This document shows, piece by piece, positions 34,721 through 48,278 of a stretch of 64,000 bases of DNA. Source of the DNA: Lentinula raphanica (taxonomy: Eukaryota; Basidiomycota; Agaricomycetes; Agaricales; Omphalotaceae); assembly GCA_027919835.1 (NCBI GenBank), contig JANVFP010000009.1, positions 1,054,001-1,118,000 on the forward strand, given 5' to 3'. Position 1 is the stretch's first letter. Each line of letters opens with the position of its first letter. Below the pieces are notes generated by a model. The model was given only the letters and a program-made list of their open reading frames with translations, was not told the DNA's origin and ran no database searches. The position numbers were made by a program, and so were the translations under genes.

Positions 34721-37700
34721 TCAGAAACCACCATTCCAGTTACTCCCCCACCAACGCTTCAGCCTCTCTCCACCCATCTCTTCATACTCTGCCTTGCTCA
34801 TACCTACCTTCTCGAATTCCTCGCCGTTACGCGCGAACTTTGCCATACCCTTCCAAGCATCTAATGCCGGGTCCTCTGCTTGCCTGATTTCAATTGGCAT
34901 TTCTGGAGGGAGGAGAGGACGAAGGGTAGAATGGAGACGTGTTGCGATGCCGGGAATCCGAGAAGGTGAGCCGGTCAAGAATATGTTCTGTTGGTCGAAG
35001 CGATAATCAGTTTCGGTTCATAATGACTAGAACGAACGAACCTTGACCAACCGCCCCTTTTCTTCCTCTTTGAACCTTGATAGGATGTTTTGTATGACTT
35101 CTCCAAGACCAGCGGAATCAACTCCGGCGATTGAAGGGGTGAACCACGCCTCGCAAACACGGCAGCGTTCAGTGGTTAGGTGGATACGGTTGTGTCCTGC
35201 AAATGATTGAACGTGCAACAGGGAAATAAATATCATTAGCAATTCGTACTGGAAAGTAGATAGCATTCACTCACCTGCACCGTCGCCCTCTCCATATACT
35301 GGTCTGAAAGCATCAAGCAATGCAGACCGTCGAGATATAATGGACGCATGTGTATGCTGCGCTGTAAATGTGGGATCGTGCGTTAAGAGTTTTTGTTCAA
35401 TTTGTTGCAGTTGAGCGAGGTCCTCTTCCTCATCTGAGGAGACCGTTGTTGTCGTGTTCTATTTTGAAAATTCAATAAAGCAAAGGAGTGGGCAAAGTAA
35501 GCCACCTCCACACGAGTCACAAGAATCACACACGTACGATTTTGCGGTATATTGCCCAGTCAGCATCATCTGCACCGAACATATCTTCTGCATAGCCAAG
35601 ATCAAGTTCAGCGGGATGGTCACAATGACAAACAAAGAGTAATCATATCGACCTGCATTCCCTTTCCTCCCTTTACCCGTACCCCTAGTTGCGCCCTTGG
35701 CCGTTCCTTTCCCGCCTTTCTTGGAAGTCCCCGAGCCTCCGGCGGTTCGTTCATCTCCCGCAGCCAAATTCGCGATATTCTTCATCCTCTCCTGCTTGGC
35801 CGCGCTCTTGCGATCGTTCATAGCAGCTCGGCGTTTGGCACGGTCTTTTATCCGATGCATCAAGGCCTGTTGAATGAAGCAGACGAAAAGAAATAGTGTT
35901 CAGCTTGAGAAAGGGATAGACGTGAAGACAACGAACCTCCTGCTCTCCTCTCAACTTTTTGGACCAGCCTTCCAAGTCTGCCTCCCGTGCCTCAGAATCC
36001 AGTTTCTCCTCGATTTCTCTTTGCTTGTCACGCTCGGCTTTTTCTTCGCGATCCTTGATCGCTTTCAGCTCACGTTCTTTGCGTGCTCGAACGCGAGCTT
36101 CATAACCAGCTTTGAGGAGCTTCTGCTTCCTCTTCTCAGCTAGAGAGGAGGGGTCAAGCTATATAGTCAACCAAGAGGGAAGAATGATTAGCAAGTAGAT
36201 GCATGATACAACTAAGGAGTGTCACCTCGGCATCTGGAATATCAACGAGAGGGAACGATGGTTCTTCCTACAGGAAAGACGTAAGGATTGTTAGAATACA
36301 AACCAAATCGCAGAGCGCCTACCATAGGTTCATCTACATCGTCTCCATCTCCCAGGGCACTACCGCCTTCCTTTTCCCTTTCCTTTTTCTTGCCTTTCTT
36401 TACATCCGCCTCCAGTTTTTTCAGCGTTTCTTCGAAATTCTCCTCGTCGTCAAACCCTTCCTCTCTCAATTTCCTGTCCCATTCACGTTTACCCACAGAA
36501 GGAGAGTAGTTATCTCGGAGAGAGAGTAGGTAGGTGAGGTCTGATTCTTTTTGTTGTAACTATGCAGACGACATCATGAATGAAACGTTTTGTGTGGTTT
36601 ATATCTATGACGGGACGAACCTTCTCTAACCTGTTCTTAGCCGCAATCTCTTGCAATTTGCGACCTTGTTCCCGTCTTCGTTCGGCAGCTTTGGCTAACT
36701 CTTCCTCAGTCTTCTCTTCTCCATTACCATTGGCGCCTCCATTCGCAGCGTTGGGATTGAGAAGGAAGGGAAATTGTATGATTTTTTGTTGTGAACGCAG
36801 CACAGAAGGGTCTTCAAATGAATGCAGGAGGGAGGAGTAATCTGGTGACACCGAGCAGAATTCCCGGAACATCCACTTTGGGAGAGAAAGTGTTACTTTG
36901 AATCACGTAACAGTTGACAAGTACTAACGTTGGCTTGAGCGACAGAGACTCGGGTGGGGAAGTTGGGATATTTCATTTGAATAAGTTTGAGGAGGTAGTC
37001 GGTTGCCTGTGATGCACCCCATGGTATCCTGGAATGAATGTTAGCAGAAGGGGCGAATGAAACTTGGAACATAGTGACCTTTTGGCATGAGTTAGCATCC
37101 CTTTCCCATTCAAGACCGGAATCACACTTGTCGAAGCAGTATTGAACGAAACGACGAGACCGTCAGAGATGAACGGTTTCTCAGTTGACTGGTCGTTCTG
37201 ATAGAATGACATTATACCGTCCACGCAATATGCGAGTGAAGGTACAGAGTATAGCTCAAACATCAATTCGGATGTTACTACAAAAATGATTATGAGAAGA
37301 AAATCTGGGGGATCATATGAAGCAACTTACACGCTCTAGAATGAACAGGCGAACAAAGTCTCTCGGTCATCAATACAGGATGGTCCACTGTCGGCGTATC
37401 AATGCCCAGTTGAACGAACGCATAATCTAGAGCATTCTCCTGACATCTCAAAGGTAATCTTTGTGAGTTGTACTTTACCACATAACCTCTGTCACTCACC
37501 AACGCGTCAAAATTGAGTAGTACATCGCCTTCCCAAGGGGTCTTCGCCTGAGTTTTTGCCCCACTCTCTACTTCCACTGCATCTCCGAAGAGCATGAGTG
37601 AGTAGTTCGTCTTTCTTTCCCGGTATTTCGTCACAATGTTCGGTCCAAATCGCGGCTCAGAGGATGTCGCGAATCCCCAACGTAAGTTGGTTGACCCATT

Positions 37701-37829
37701 GTCGATGATGAGTGGTGTGTGTTGTGAGCGATGGGGAGTGTAATCTTCTGGAGGCAAAGGAATGTTTGGAGTACTAGGGAGCGGAAGAGGAGTAATATCT
37801 AGATTTACAGGTTCAACGTCGACGTCCAT
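34721..37829 (-). CDS. ARP5: Actin-related protein ARP5 (INO80 complex)
   Basis: Multi-exon minus-strand gene of roughly 12 exons. The actin-fold start is RSQHTPLIIDNGSTNLRWGF (phosphate-binding loop 1). Further actin-like pieces follow: HPVLMTERLCSPVHSR, the LMFELYSVPSLAYCVDG exon, GLVVSFNTASTSVIPV (phosphate loop 2), and NIFLTGSPSRIPGIATRL near the C-terminus. A long charged coiled insert (EEELAKAAERRREQGRKL through KRRAAMNDRKSAAKQERM) splits the actin fold, a hallmark of ARP5 compared with actin. ARP5 with IES6 couples INO80 ATPase action to nucleosome sliding in the nucleus. I chose MDVDVEPVNLD at 37829; an in-frame ATG at 37898 would add 23 residues. The start faces eL14. Confidence 0.9.
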
Positions 37830-37972
37830 TGTGAAATCTGTTGAAGACTTGGAGGTGGAGAAGAAAGCCTGTCGGCAAAATCCGAGAAGTTTTCCCACGT
37901 TCTAATCTTTCCGCAAAAAATCTTTGTGCCCTCCCGCTCAGCGGTTGTATCCTTCAAAATCTTCAAGAATCC
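37830..37972. promoter_or_regulatory. Shared divergent promoter, ARP5 / eL14
   Basis: Only 143 bp lie between the two start codons. The eL14 side carries a pyrimidine-rich leader (ctttgtgccctcccgctcag) just before its ATG, as is usual for ribosomal-protein genes. If ARP5 starts at 37898, the gap would shrink to 74 bp. Confidence 0.5.
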
Positions 37973-38642
37973 ATGTCTGTGAGTATGCTTCGCAGTGCTT
38001 CATCGCTCTTAGAACGTCCATTACTACCATAAACCATCGAAATCTGCGTAAATCAAGGGTGGAATTGGCTGGATAGACGATTGTGCATATGGATGTCGTT
38101 TCGAATTGGGGCTCATGTTTTGTTCGATTTTGTAGGACTCTACCTTCAAGCGTTTCGTTGAGGTTGGACGAGGTGTGTATCTTTGCTTATACAATGGTGT
38201 CTTTCTCTCATAATACGACCAGTTGTCCTTCTCAAATCCGGTCCTTACGCCGGCAAAATTGCTGTTATTGCAGAGATCATTGATCACAACCGGGTGCGCT
38301 TCGAAGTTCTCAACTGATTACCCTCGTGCTGAACTTCTACTGTAGGCAATAATCGATGGACCTACGACTTCCGTTCCACGGCAATCATACCCCTACAAGC
38401 ACCTTACTCTTACCCCTCTCGCTTTGACCAAACTTCCCCGCGGATCTCGTTCATCCACCATCAAAAAGCAGATCGAGAAGGAAGACACGGTGAACAAATG
38501 GAACAACTCGGAATGGGCAAAGAAGCGTGCAGCGGTGGAGAAGAGGAGAGGGCTGAACGACTTTGCGAGGTTCAATGTCATGCTTGAGAAGAAGAGGAGA
38601 AGAGATGGTGTCAGGAAAGCAATCAAGACGTCGAAGGCATAA
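37973..38642 (+). CDS. RPL14: Cytosolic ribosomal protein eL14
   Basis: Four exons, 37973-37978, 38136-38172, 38223-38293 and 38346-38642, giving 136 residues in frame. The first exon holds just ATGTCT (Met-Ser). Exon 2 gives DSTFKRFVEVGR, exon 3 the KOW-like VVLLKSGPYAGKIAVIAEII and exon 4 AIIDGPTTSVPRQSYPYKHL then LTLTPLALTKLPRGSRSS. All are strongly conserved in eL14, a protein on the solvent side of the 60S subunit. The C-terminus is basic (KKRRRDGVRKAIKTSKA). The short first coding exon followed by a 157-bp intron is typical of fungal ribosomal-protein genes and is easy to miss in automatic annotation. Confidence 0.94.
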
Positions 38643-38968
38643 GGAACTAGTGACGCTTTCCCTCCGCTGCTGTATGCTCTATGTTTCTTTATATGTTCTC
38701 GGCGCGCAAAACGATATGACCCCATTTTCTATGTTCGAGCATATTCATGTAAGAAATTTTAGCACGAAATGCCTACAACCTTGCTGTACCACGGATGCTT
38801 TCATGCCCAGATCTACGAGGTCAGAAGTTGTCAAGTGTAGATCCTCATGTCGCTGCTACGAGGAACTCTACACCTTCGTGCTTACCTGACCTCGAGGAAT
38901 CTGACCGCCTGAAAACGATGTCGCAACATTCATCTATGATTCTGTCCACAGTATTACAAGGTACATAC
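38643..38968. other. Convergent 3' flanks, eL14 and F-box-like gene
   Basis: 326 bp between two convergent stop codons. Nothing beyond 3' flank was seen. Confidence 0.35.
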
Positions 38969-40775
38969 TCAATTGACCCCCAGTTTCTTAGCAAACTTGT
39001 GTAGTGCTTCTAAACCATACTTTTTGCGCTTTTTATGACCCACGGTTTCTGACCCTTCCTTTATGATTACTATCTCATCCTCAACATACACGTCCACCCA
39101 TCTGAACAAGTCAGTCTCTTGCAATCCATCTGGACTCCGACCGAAACTCTGGACTGAAGCATGAATGCGCCGTTTGATTGATTCATGATGTTTGGTGGTA
39201 ACTGAAGAGTCCCCCAAGCTATCGAACCCAACAGCTTTCATGATCGAGAGTTTCTCAAGGTTTGGGAGAGAAGAGGATATCATGCCAAGGAGGAGATGCT
39301 GCCGTGAGTGCTGTAGTCAGCAAGAGCGTGAAGAAAGTAAGGCATCGTGCAAGTCTCACCACAGAATTGGGAAAGAGACCATCAGTGCGGAAGATAGAGT
39401 GTTCGGGAAGCTCTATCGGATCCGGGTCGAGTCCTCGCGTGAGCACCCCGACCAAGAGAAGTCTAAGCTTGTGCATGATAGCAAAATGCTTGACATTTTC
39501 CTGTCCGAAACACCACTTGTCTTCAAATTCCGGCGACAATGAAAGTTTTGTCAATGTGTTCCTGTGCATGGGTAAAACATGTTGATAGAACTGGGGAGCC
39601 AAGTCGAAGCAATCACCAATAGACCAATCCCGATTACCTTTGAAAGCAAGGGAGTCTAACCCGGAATAAGAAGCAAGGTACTCCAGGAGAGGGGCAGTGA
39701 TTCTGAAGGGTACCGCCAGATTACGTAGATGTATATTCTCTAGACGAAGGGCATCCCACAGACTGTTAAAAGCGTCTTCTCTTGTAAAATATTGTGCATT
39801 GTCGAACTCTGTATTGATGTATTCCATTGTCTCTCCTAGGTCCAAAGAAGTAAGGTTATCATGAATGATTCGTGGAATATTGACGACCCAGCCATTTAGT
39901 CCCAGGTCTGATATGGTAGCAGGGACATCGCCGGTCAGGAGAGGAGGATGAGGACCGCGACGATATATATGTAGCGTGTTCAAAGAATCGTAGGTCGTTA
40001 CTATATCATGGAAAGTGACTTCGGAGATCCTATTGCCCCGAAGATATATTTTCCGAAGGTTGGGCAGGTTCAATAAGAGTATCTTGCCGGGCATGATAAC
40101 AGAACCGGAATGAAGTAAGGAAAAGTCGATAAGATTGTTGCAGAGTGGGGAGTCTGCAATGGCAGCCACGATGGTATGGTATGTCCACAGATAGTCCTTG
40201 AGCTCCCAATGCCATCTACAGCACCCGTAGGCCCATTGAGTACTTCGTCCATGCGTATAAGTCAGCACATACCGAAGTGTTTCCAGATGATAGAGAGCCT
40301 TCAAGGCAGGTGCCAATAGCGAGCGCAATCTTTGCTCCGGAGTTAGAGTGTGAGAGACTGTCTTTGGGTTATGCCAGAACTTGCTAGATCGGTGTTTATG
40401 GTGATCATCTATACCTGTATCAGAATCCGGTTCCGTCAGGCGGCATGATGGTGAGAGGGAGTAGATATGCAACGCTCTGATATGCTTGCAGAGAGTACTT
40501 TGAGTTGACTGTGAGTCTTCCACGAGTGATTCAAGTAGATTGAATCCAGATTCAGTGTTACCCAAGTAGATGTCGAGCTTGACATTAGATAGAACATGGG
40601 GTTTGAACACATCCGCCAAAAAGGAACAAGTAAGACGAAGACTCTTCTTGGTAGCTAGTCGTGGTGTCTGTAATTTATAATTAGTCAAGTAAGTTCTGTT
40701 CAAGACAAAGCTAGAACATTCGCCTACCCGCTCACCAATCTCGACTACCAATTCTGCTGGAAGGGAGGGAATCAT
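38969..40775 (-). CDS. F-box/LRR-like protein
   Basis: Minus-strand gene. The head MIPSLPAELVVEIGER then, after an intron (gtaggc...ttacag), TPRLATKKSLRLTCSFLADV reads as a short F-box-type helix set (LPxEL...I...L..L.L.C). Leucine-rich segments follow over most of the length, such as LPNLRKIYLRGNRISEV and NLTSLDLGETMEY. A second intron ends near 39300 and joins NSV to HLLLGMISSSLPNLEKLSIM, and the protein closes with ...LHKFAKKLGVN. About 570 residues. Such proteins usually act as substrate receptors of SCF ubiquitin ligases and are abundant in mushroom genomes; the target cannot be inferred. The F-box match is weak, the LRR pattern good. Confidence 0.65.
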
Positions 40776-41208
40776 TGTTAAGAAGACCTCTCGTACATTG
40801 TCATGGTATAAAGTAGAGATACTTACACAGCCACTTGTCAGTGATTAAACGGGTTTGTGCCAATGCCAATGCCATGCGGCGCAATGCTCACCGGTCACCG
40901 CTTTGTTTACTGTAGCTGTAGCCTATAGCTGTAGATGGGCGCTTTCTAATAGTAACTACATGCCCGCTACGGCGCTGCCAGCCTTCTCTCGCGAAGTTTT
41001 GAAGGCCCAGAAGGCCTCGAAGTTTTACAGAAGAACGTCTCAGCTAGCCTTGAGCTTGAACGTCAACAGCACGATCCATTAATGATTATCAACTGAGACT
41101 TGGCAATGCAAGAGTGACATAGTAGCAATAATTACAGATATACCATATTATTTACTTGGCTCCATTTTCAATCCAAGAACTTCAACTATGAACAATAAAT
41201 CTTTCTCA
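40776..41208. other. Intergenic region
   Basis: About 430 bp including the F-box gene promoter and the 3' flank of the membrane glycoprotein. A near-repeat of the words agctgtag and cctatagctgtag occurs at 40910-40935. No gene recognised. Confidence 0.35.
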
Positions 41209-42796
41209 TCAGTCTTCCGTATACATTGGAGGAACATCAATGACCTCTCGCTCATTGGGAGGGAGAAGCCTAACACCACTGTCCATATGCAGTCGGAGCT
41301 CACTCCTACGAAGCTGTTCATTGCGGATTTGGAAGCTCTGTGCATTCTTCATCGACACAAGACGGCTGGTTAAGTTAGAAGCGGGTTCAAGGCTTGTGCG
41401 CGGCGACGATCCAGCGACAGTATTTTCACCAAGATCCAACTTCCCACTCTGATATGAGCTATCAGCGGACAATCCACTGGTTAAAGGACGGTCATCTGTC
41501 AAAGCAGACTGCATCGGAGGTTCTGAATTGGTAAGATGGTCAACAGGGGCAGCTCCTGCACCTAGATCGAGTATCCCTTCGAAGCGGGATGGCGAGTTTC
41601 TTCTTCGTCTCCGTATGAAGTATTGCGCAAGTAGAATTGCAACGAGCCCAATGACCCCTCCCATAACACCTCCAACGATACCGCCCACGGGCCAAGCTTT
41701 GATTCCAGTACTATGTCCAGTAGTATTAGAAGAGTTCCCTGAGCTCGAACCAACCCCGGTGGAATTAGCCGAGCCCTCAGTGGAGGTCGAACTGGCGGGA
41801 TTTGTTCGAATGATAAAATATTCGATGCTGAGGTATTGTCGGGGGAAAGAACTCGTGTTGTAAGAGCTGGCGACGTTCAGATCGTGCTGCGATGCTGACA
41901 GATTAGAGATAGTGAAAAGAGGCCAGTTCGAGATGTTGATTGTGTTGCCATCACTGTTGGCAGTTTCCATACTTCCAGGGATATCGAAATCTGTGGATTT
42001 GCCATCAAGGGTATAGAAGGCGGTGGCAGCTTCGTATTGTGCCGGACTACCATAATCGATCGAATACAACGTTACCAACGTGCCTAAAAGCCCAGTCAAA
42101 CCAGTCCTTGAGATTATCAAGACCTGCGTACCGTTGAAAGCTAGACTCATACTAGATCCAGTGAGATCCGTGGCGTTTGCGTCCAAGCCTTGGAAATCCG
42201 TCCATTCGCCCGAGCTATTGCTATAGCTAATGGAGGGGTCACTGTTATGGATCCGAAGAGTAAGAGCGTCCAAAGGATCTGAGGATAATGGCTGGTATTG
42301 AATACTATCGAGCCAGAGAGAGGAATTCAGAACAAACGGCGAGTCCACACTCAGGAACAAATCGACCTCAAGAGTATGCTCGCTGGTGGTGCCAGACAGC
42401 GTCCCTTCTGAGTCGCATGCAATGTAGTTCGTGACTTGGTTGGAATTCAGCGTATTACTGGGGATTGAATGATTGTCAACCCTACAAGCCCAGCCGAACT
42501 CTCCTTGAGCAGCAAGCACAGCGCGAACAAATGTTCCTGTCAGTCTGAAGGTGAGCGTCGGCGAGGAAAGGCAGATCTCATTACATACCATTGAAATGGA
42601 AAGTTAACGACCCGTTCAAGTTCGACGTCCCGCTGAGACCAGTAAGGGTACGATTGAACACCGGTCCCCCATATCCCTGGCCGTCCAACTTGCCTGACGT
42701 ATCCGTCACGAACACACTCGCAGGAGAGTACTGAATCGACGGGTCGGTATCATCCACAACGACGAGCCTCGGGACAGTAGTATCGGGAGTGGTCAT
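41209..42796 (-). CDS. Single-pass membrane glycoprotein
   Basis: Two exons, 42796-42589 and 42536-41209, giving 511 residues. The exterior part starts MTTPDTTVPRLVVVDDTDPS and is rich in NxS/T sites (FNRTLTG, NLNGSL, NSSLW, YSNSSG). Repeated beta-like segments resemble the paired exterior domains common in agaric membrane proteins that start DDTDPSIxY. A Ser/Thr-Asn stalk precedes one TM helix (GGIVGGVMGGVIGLVAILLA), then RRRRRNSPSRFEG and a Ser-rich cytosolic tail. There is no N-terminal signal peptide, so membrane insertion would rely on the internal helix. Function unknown; a cell-surface or wall-interaction role is a guess. Confidence 0.74.
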
Positions 42797-43602
42797 GTTT
42801 AGTAGTCTGTCAATCGAGTGATGTTAACGTTGGACGATCGTAAGAAGACAAATCAGCTGTCTCTACGCCTCCTGCAGACAACCTGCAAGCGAAAAATTAA
42901 AAACAAACACAAAAAGCCCACTAGAAAGGAGTAAAGGGAGGAAAGGGAGGAAAGGAAGGAGGAAACAGAATGGTACAGAATAAACGGAAATGGGTCGAAG
43001 TTTGACGATGTGAGATTTATATAGACAGAAGACAGCCAGAGAATTACGCGGAGTTTGCCCCATTGCAGAAGAAGGGTGCAGGATCGAGGAAGATGAGGAT
43101 GTGCGGGCCCTGGAAGGAGGTGTAAAACATCTCCGAGTCGACCGTCGCGTATCTCTGAGGACCTAAGTATAGTTGTAAGAATCATAAATGATACCACACA
43201 GTGATTTACAATGATACGTACATACATGGGACAAGCAGGGTCGAAAACATGTTCTGCCATGCTCTATGGCAAATTGCAATGCTCAGATTATAACTTCAGC
43301 ACGAGGTTTCAAAATTTCAAGCTGAGCTCAAGTATGCCTTGTGTAAAGTTGGTCGGAGGGTACTTTCATGTACAACGTAAAGAGGACAGACTGTAAGTAA
43401 TTGTAAGATTAAAGATGTATCAACGAGAAAGAAAGAGAACGAAATGAACACCTTGAATGTACTGTGTACATACCGTAAGTGAAGACATAGACAGCGCTGC
43501 AATATGCTAAACGATACGAATATGTACAATGCCACTGTATGACTAGTTTGACTGCCACTTAGGCTACCGATCTTGAGCAGATCCATATCGAGCAGCATCT
43601 GT
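42797..43602. other. Intergenic region
   Basis: About 800 bp: promoter of the membrane glycoprotein (purine-rich 42920-42970, aaagggaggaaagg repeated) and 3' flank of the Rab gene. Frames here are short and lack recognisable content. Confidence 0.35.
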
Positions 43603-44554
<952 letters not shown>

Positions 44555-44738
44555 TCTGTGACCTTAGACGCTATAAAGTATGGTACGGTGAAGTGGGCGA
44601 ATGAGAGAGAAATGAATTAGAGTGGTTGCTTGGCATTGTGTTCCATCACCCTCTGCCGTTTGTGGCGCGGTGAGTCATAAGCGCGTGACGTGGACACAGC
44701 GCGTCCGAGGCAAGAACGCGACTTGTCCTTTTACCACC
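44555..44738. promoter_or_regulatory. Shared divergent promoter, SEC4 / KU80
   Basis: 184 bp between start codons. It contains gcgcgtgacgtgg near 44680, with a tgacgt core like CREB/ATF-type sites; the factor is inferred, not shown. Confidence 0.45.
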
Positions 44739-47700
44739 ATGGCCGTTGAACGTGCAGGAGTGAGTTTTGCGCTCTCAGCTCGTTGATTGACCTGATATCT
44801 GCTCTAGTATACTGTCACAATGTTCGTCGTGGACGTCTCCAAGTCCATGGGAGCTACAAGAACCGTTGAGCTTCCTCCAGGCCCAAACGGCGAACAACGA
44901 TTTGCGGAGATGACACATCTACAGTATGCGTTGCAATACGTGAAATTCAAGATTCAGGATATGGTATGGCTCTGTCGCCCTTGGTCCGCCAGCAACTCAG
45001 GACCATGTTCCATATAGATCTATAATGGTCGTAAAACTGACCAGTGCGGTGTGATAACTTTTGGAACGGAAGGTAGTATGAGTTCGTATGATTCAGTCGA
45101 TGCTCGCTGATAGTCGCGAAGAGACTGATAATCAGATCAACTCTCAGCATGGTGGATATGAGAGCGTTACAGAGTATATCCCTATTGGTACACCTTCAGC
45201 TGCCACCCTTCGAAAACTGGACGAACTTGAGCCCTCCGAAGTGTTTGGAGACCGTATGTCATTGTCTCTGTTCCTTTATGGATCAATCTCACTCTCTTTC
45301 AGCCATCGACGCCATGATTGTCGCTGTCGAAGCACAGAACAAACACCTAGGTAACAAGAAGACCTGGACAAGAAAGGTCTTTCTTGTCACTGATGGCGAA
45401 GGGCCCATCGAATTGGAAGACTGGGAAGCAACAGCAAAGAAGTTGAATGAGCTGAATATCGCCCTTACCGTCGTAGGAGTAGACTTTGACGATGAAGAGT
45501 CCGGTTATGCTCAAGTGAATAAACCTGAGTTCAAGGTTCTCCTTTCATATCATCATATCAATCTAATATTGACCTTTCATTCATACAGCGTGTAAACGAA
45601 AACTTTCTCCGTACTCAGTTCTGCGAAGCTGTGAACGACTCTGTAATCGGAAACTTGGACGAGGCCCTCCAAAACGTTTCTCAACCTGACGTGAAAACAC
45701 CCCGGTCGACCTTAATGCAAAACGTCTTACGTATTGGTGACGTTGATACGCGTACGGACGAGGCAATGGAAATCCTTATCAAAACCTGCAAATGTACCTC
45801 CATCAACCGTCCAAAATCCTTCAAGAAGTTCGCCATTCGTCCCAAGACAACCCGGGAGGAGGAATTGGAGCAGCAGAGCATGGATGTAGATGATGAGAAG
45901 GAGGTCACGATCACGTATGCACAGCTGAAGGCTCGTACGGAATACTATGTCGACAAGTCGGATAAGAAGGACGAGGAGGAGGAGGAAAAGGTCAAAACTG
46001 AAGAGGACGAAGAAACTCGGCTTGAGGATATGGAAAAGGTTGAAAAAGAAGAGCTCATTCGAGGTTTCAAGTATGGAACATCATACGTTCCTTGTCCCGA
46101 AGGTCAATTCCCAAAGCTTCCGACTAAGAAAGGTATCGATTTGATTGGATTCATTCCGGAGAAAAAGGTACTTTGCTTTGTTCTCTTATATCCTCGAGTC
46201 TAATGATCATCATTCATGCAGTTCCGTCGCGAATATTCAATGGGAGAAGTTCAGTACATCTGGGGAAATCCCGACAACCCGACTGCCCAATGCGCTATTT
46301 CTTCTATCGTACAAGCTATGTATGAAAAAGGAGTACTGGCTGTGGGGAGGTGGGTCACTGGCGACGGTAGAGACCCTAAAATGGGTGTCATGAGTCCAGC
46401 ACTATTCGAGAAAGTGCATTGCTTGTTATGGGTTCCGGTAAGAACTTTCTTGAAAAATCCTGGTCCTCGCTCAAACTGTATGCTTCGATTCAGATGCCCT
46501 TCGCAGACGATTTGCGGAAATACACGTTCCCTTCTCTGAATGAACTCAGAAACAAGAAAGGCGAAATCGTAACCGAGCATCCGTATCTACCGACCGAAAC
46601 GCAACTGGAAGCAATGGATGACTTCGTGGATGCTATGGACCTCATGGAAGCTGGCAGAGACGAGAACGAGTACATTTCTGTATTGACTTGAAACCCTTGC
46701 ACTCTTTGCTCACTGTTATTCAATACAGCAATCGTATTGAATGGCTGGACACTCGGGATTCATACAACCCCTCTTTCCATCGCCTCAAACAGGCCATGTT
46801 CCACTGCGCAGTCGTGGCTGACTTGGATACAAACCCGCTTCCGCCTCCGCATCCTGACCTACTGAGATACTTCGAACCACCTAGAAAGATTGTCAAGAAA
46901 GCTCGAGGGACGATTGACAACTGTATCAAGACATTCAATATCAAGCACGGTAATATTAAGCTTTCATTCGGTTCATTCATTCCTTTGTTCACTTTCGCAC
47001 TCATAGTCCCGAAAGTGGTCAAGGCTACACGAAAAGACGGCCACAACCATGCAAACGACGACGACGACGAAATGCTCTTGCTAGACCGACAAACTTCAAC
47101 GTCCAAACCATCTCATTCAGCTTCACAAGCCAAAATCGTACAAAAACCCGCCGGTAACGACAGCGAAACCGAAGACGACGATGACGACGGTGAAATGTTG
47201 ATCGATAAAGCCGAGCCAGTCAAACGCCCAAACCCACTACCCACACCCGCCCGGTCCTTACCTTCGTTATCACAAACCGACCAAGATGGTGATGAGTCGA
47301 TGGATGTCGACCCTCAACGGGATCCAGACCGCTTGATCGGACGCACAGATCCTCTGGGTGATTTCCGGTCCAATCTAGAGCGAGGAGATGTGGTCACCAA
47401 GGTCGTGGAGGATATGTCTGCGGTCATCCAAGAGGTGGTGCTTGCTCCGTTCGCGAGCCGCAGATCAAAGGAGATGATGGATTGTTTGACGGAGCTTCGG
47501 GAGGTTTGTCTCAAGGAAGATGAGATTGATGCGTGGAATACGTTCGTTATAGTTCTTTCCGTTGTTCAATTGTGCACTCACTCCTTTGACTTTCCGCCCT
47601 GTATCCTTCATAGGTTCCTTCCCGAATTCAAGAGAAAGTGTATCGAATCATCTCCAGGCAATAAGGAGTTCTGGTCTAGAGTACAGAAGGTTGGTCGCTC

Positions 47701-47963
47701 GCTCAGTCTAATCAGCGACAAGGAGGCCAAGAAGAATGGTGGCACGTCGACGGTTCGGGAATCTCAGGCGCTCGAGGTGTGTACATTGATTGCTATGGAT
47801 GATCGCTCTCATCTCTTCTTTAGTTTTTGGATTAGCATGAATATTTGTAACATATAAACCTATCTCGCTGAATACTACATACGACGACTTCTTCTTCCAG
47901 GATGCCACATCCGACCTTCAATTTGGCTCTTCTTCCAGACCCCAGATCTCGATCCCACTGTGA
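44739..47963 (+). CDS. KU80: Ku80 DNA-end-binding subunit
   Basis: Multi-exon gene. Exon 1 (44739-44759) encodes MAVERAG, joining YTVTMFVVDVSKSMG, the start of the vWA-like domain with its DxSxS. The domain continues through GGYESVTEYIPIGTP and KVFLVTDGEGPIELEDW. The Ku core beta-barrel region includes FKYGTSYVPCPEGQFP and EVQYIWGNPDNPTAQ. The C-terminal region has an acidic linker (DSETEDDDDDGEMLID) and the helical DNA-PKcs-binding-like domain (VIQEVVLAPFASRRSKEMMD). The last exon ends ...SSRPQISIPL. Ku70/Ku80 loads on DNA ends for non-homologous end joining. Fragments of this gene (from about 47110 to its 3' end) recur as pseudogene pieces in the downstream array. Confidence 0.92.
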
Positions 47964-48278
47964 ACGTTTGTAAATCATTCATGAGGTCCAAGATGAACTA
48001 ATCACAGGTCTTTTGTGAAACCCGCCTTACTTGCAGCACGCATGCATATCAGTTGACTTCATCAATTCCTATGTCGTTCTTTCTGATTTCTTCCCTTCAG
48101 ACAATTGTCAGATCTGCATTACCCTACGCTCAAGATACTACACAGAAGAGATGTTGTGCACTCCGCATTACTCGATTACAACTTCATAATGACTCTGTAT
48201 GGTATCAAAATCCAGTTCGAGATACGCCTCCGCTCCTTCCATTTTATCACTGTCAGGAAAACCAAACTTCACCACTGC
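47964..48278. other. Convergent spacer, KU80 to family gene A
   Basis: 315 bp between two facing stop codons. Part of it (about 47980-48100) is found again at 49280-49400 beside gene B, including the shared run gtcgttctttctgatttctt, so it belongs to the duplicated unit. Confidence 0.6.

Noticed and set aside
37830..37898. Longer ARP5 N-terminus starting at 37898
   Set aside because: It adds 23 residues of non-conserved sequence and would leave only 74 bp to the eL14 start; possible but less likely.
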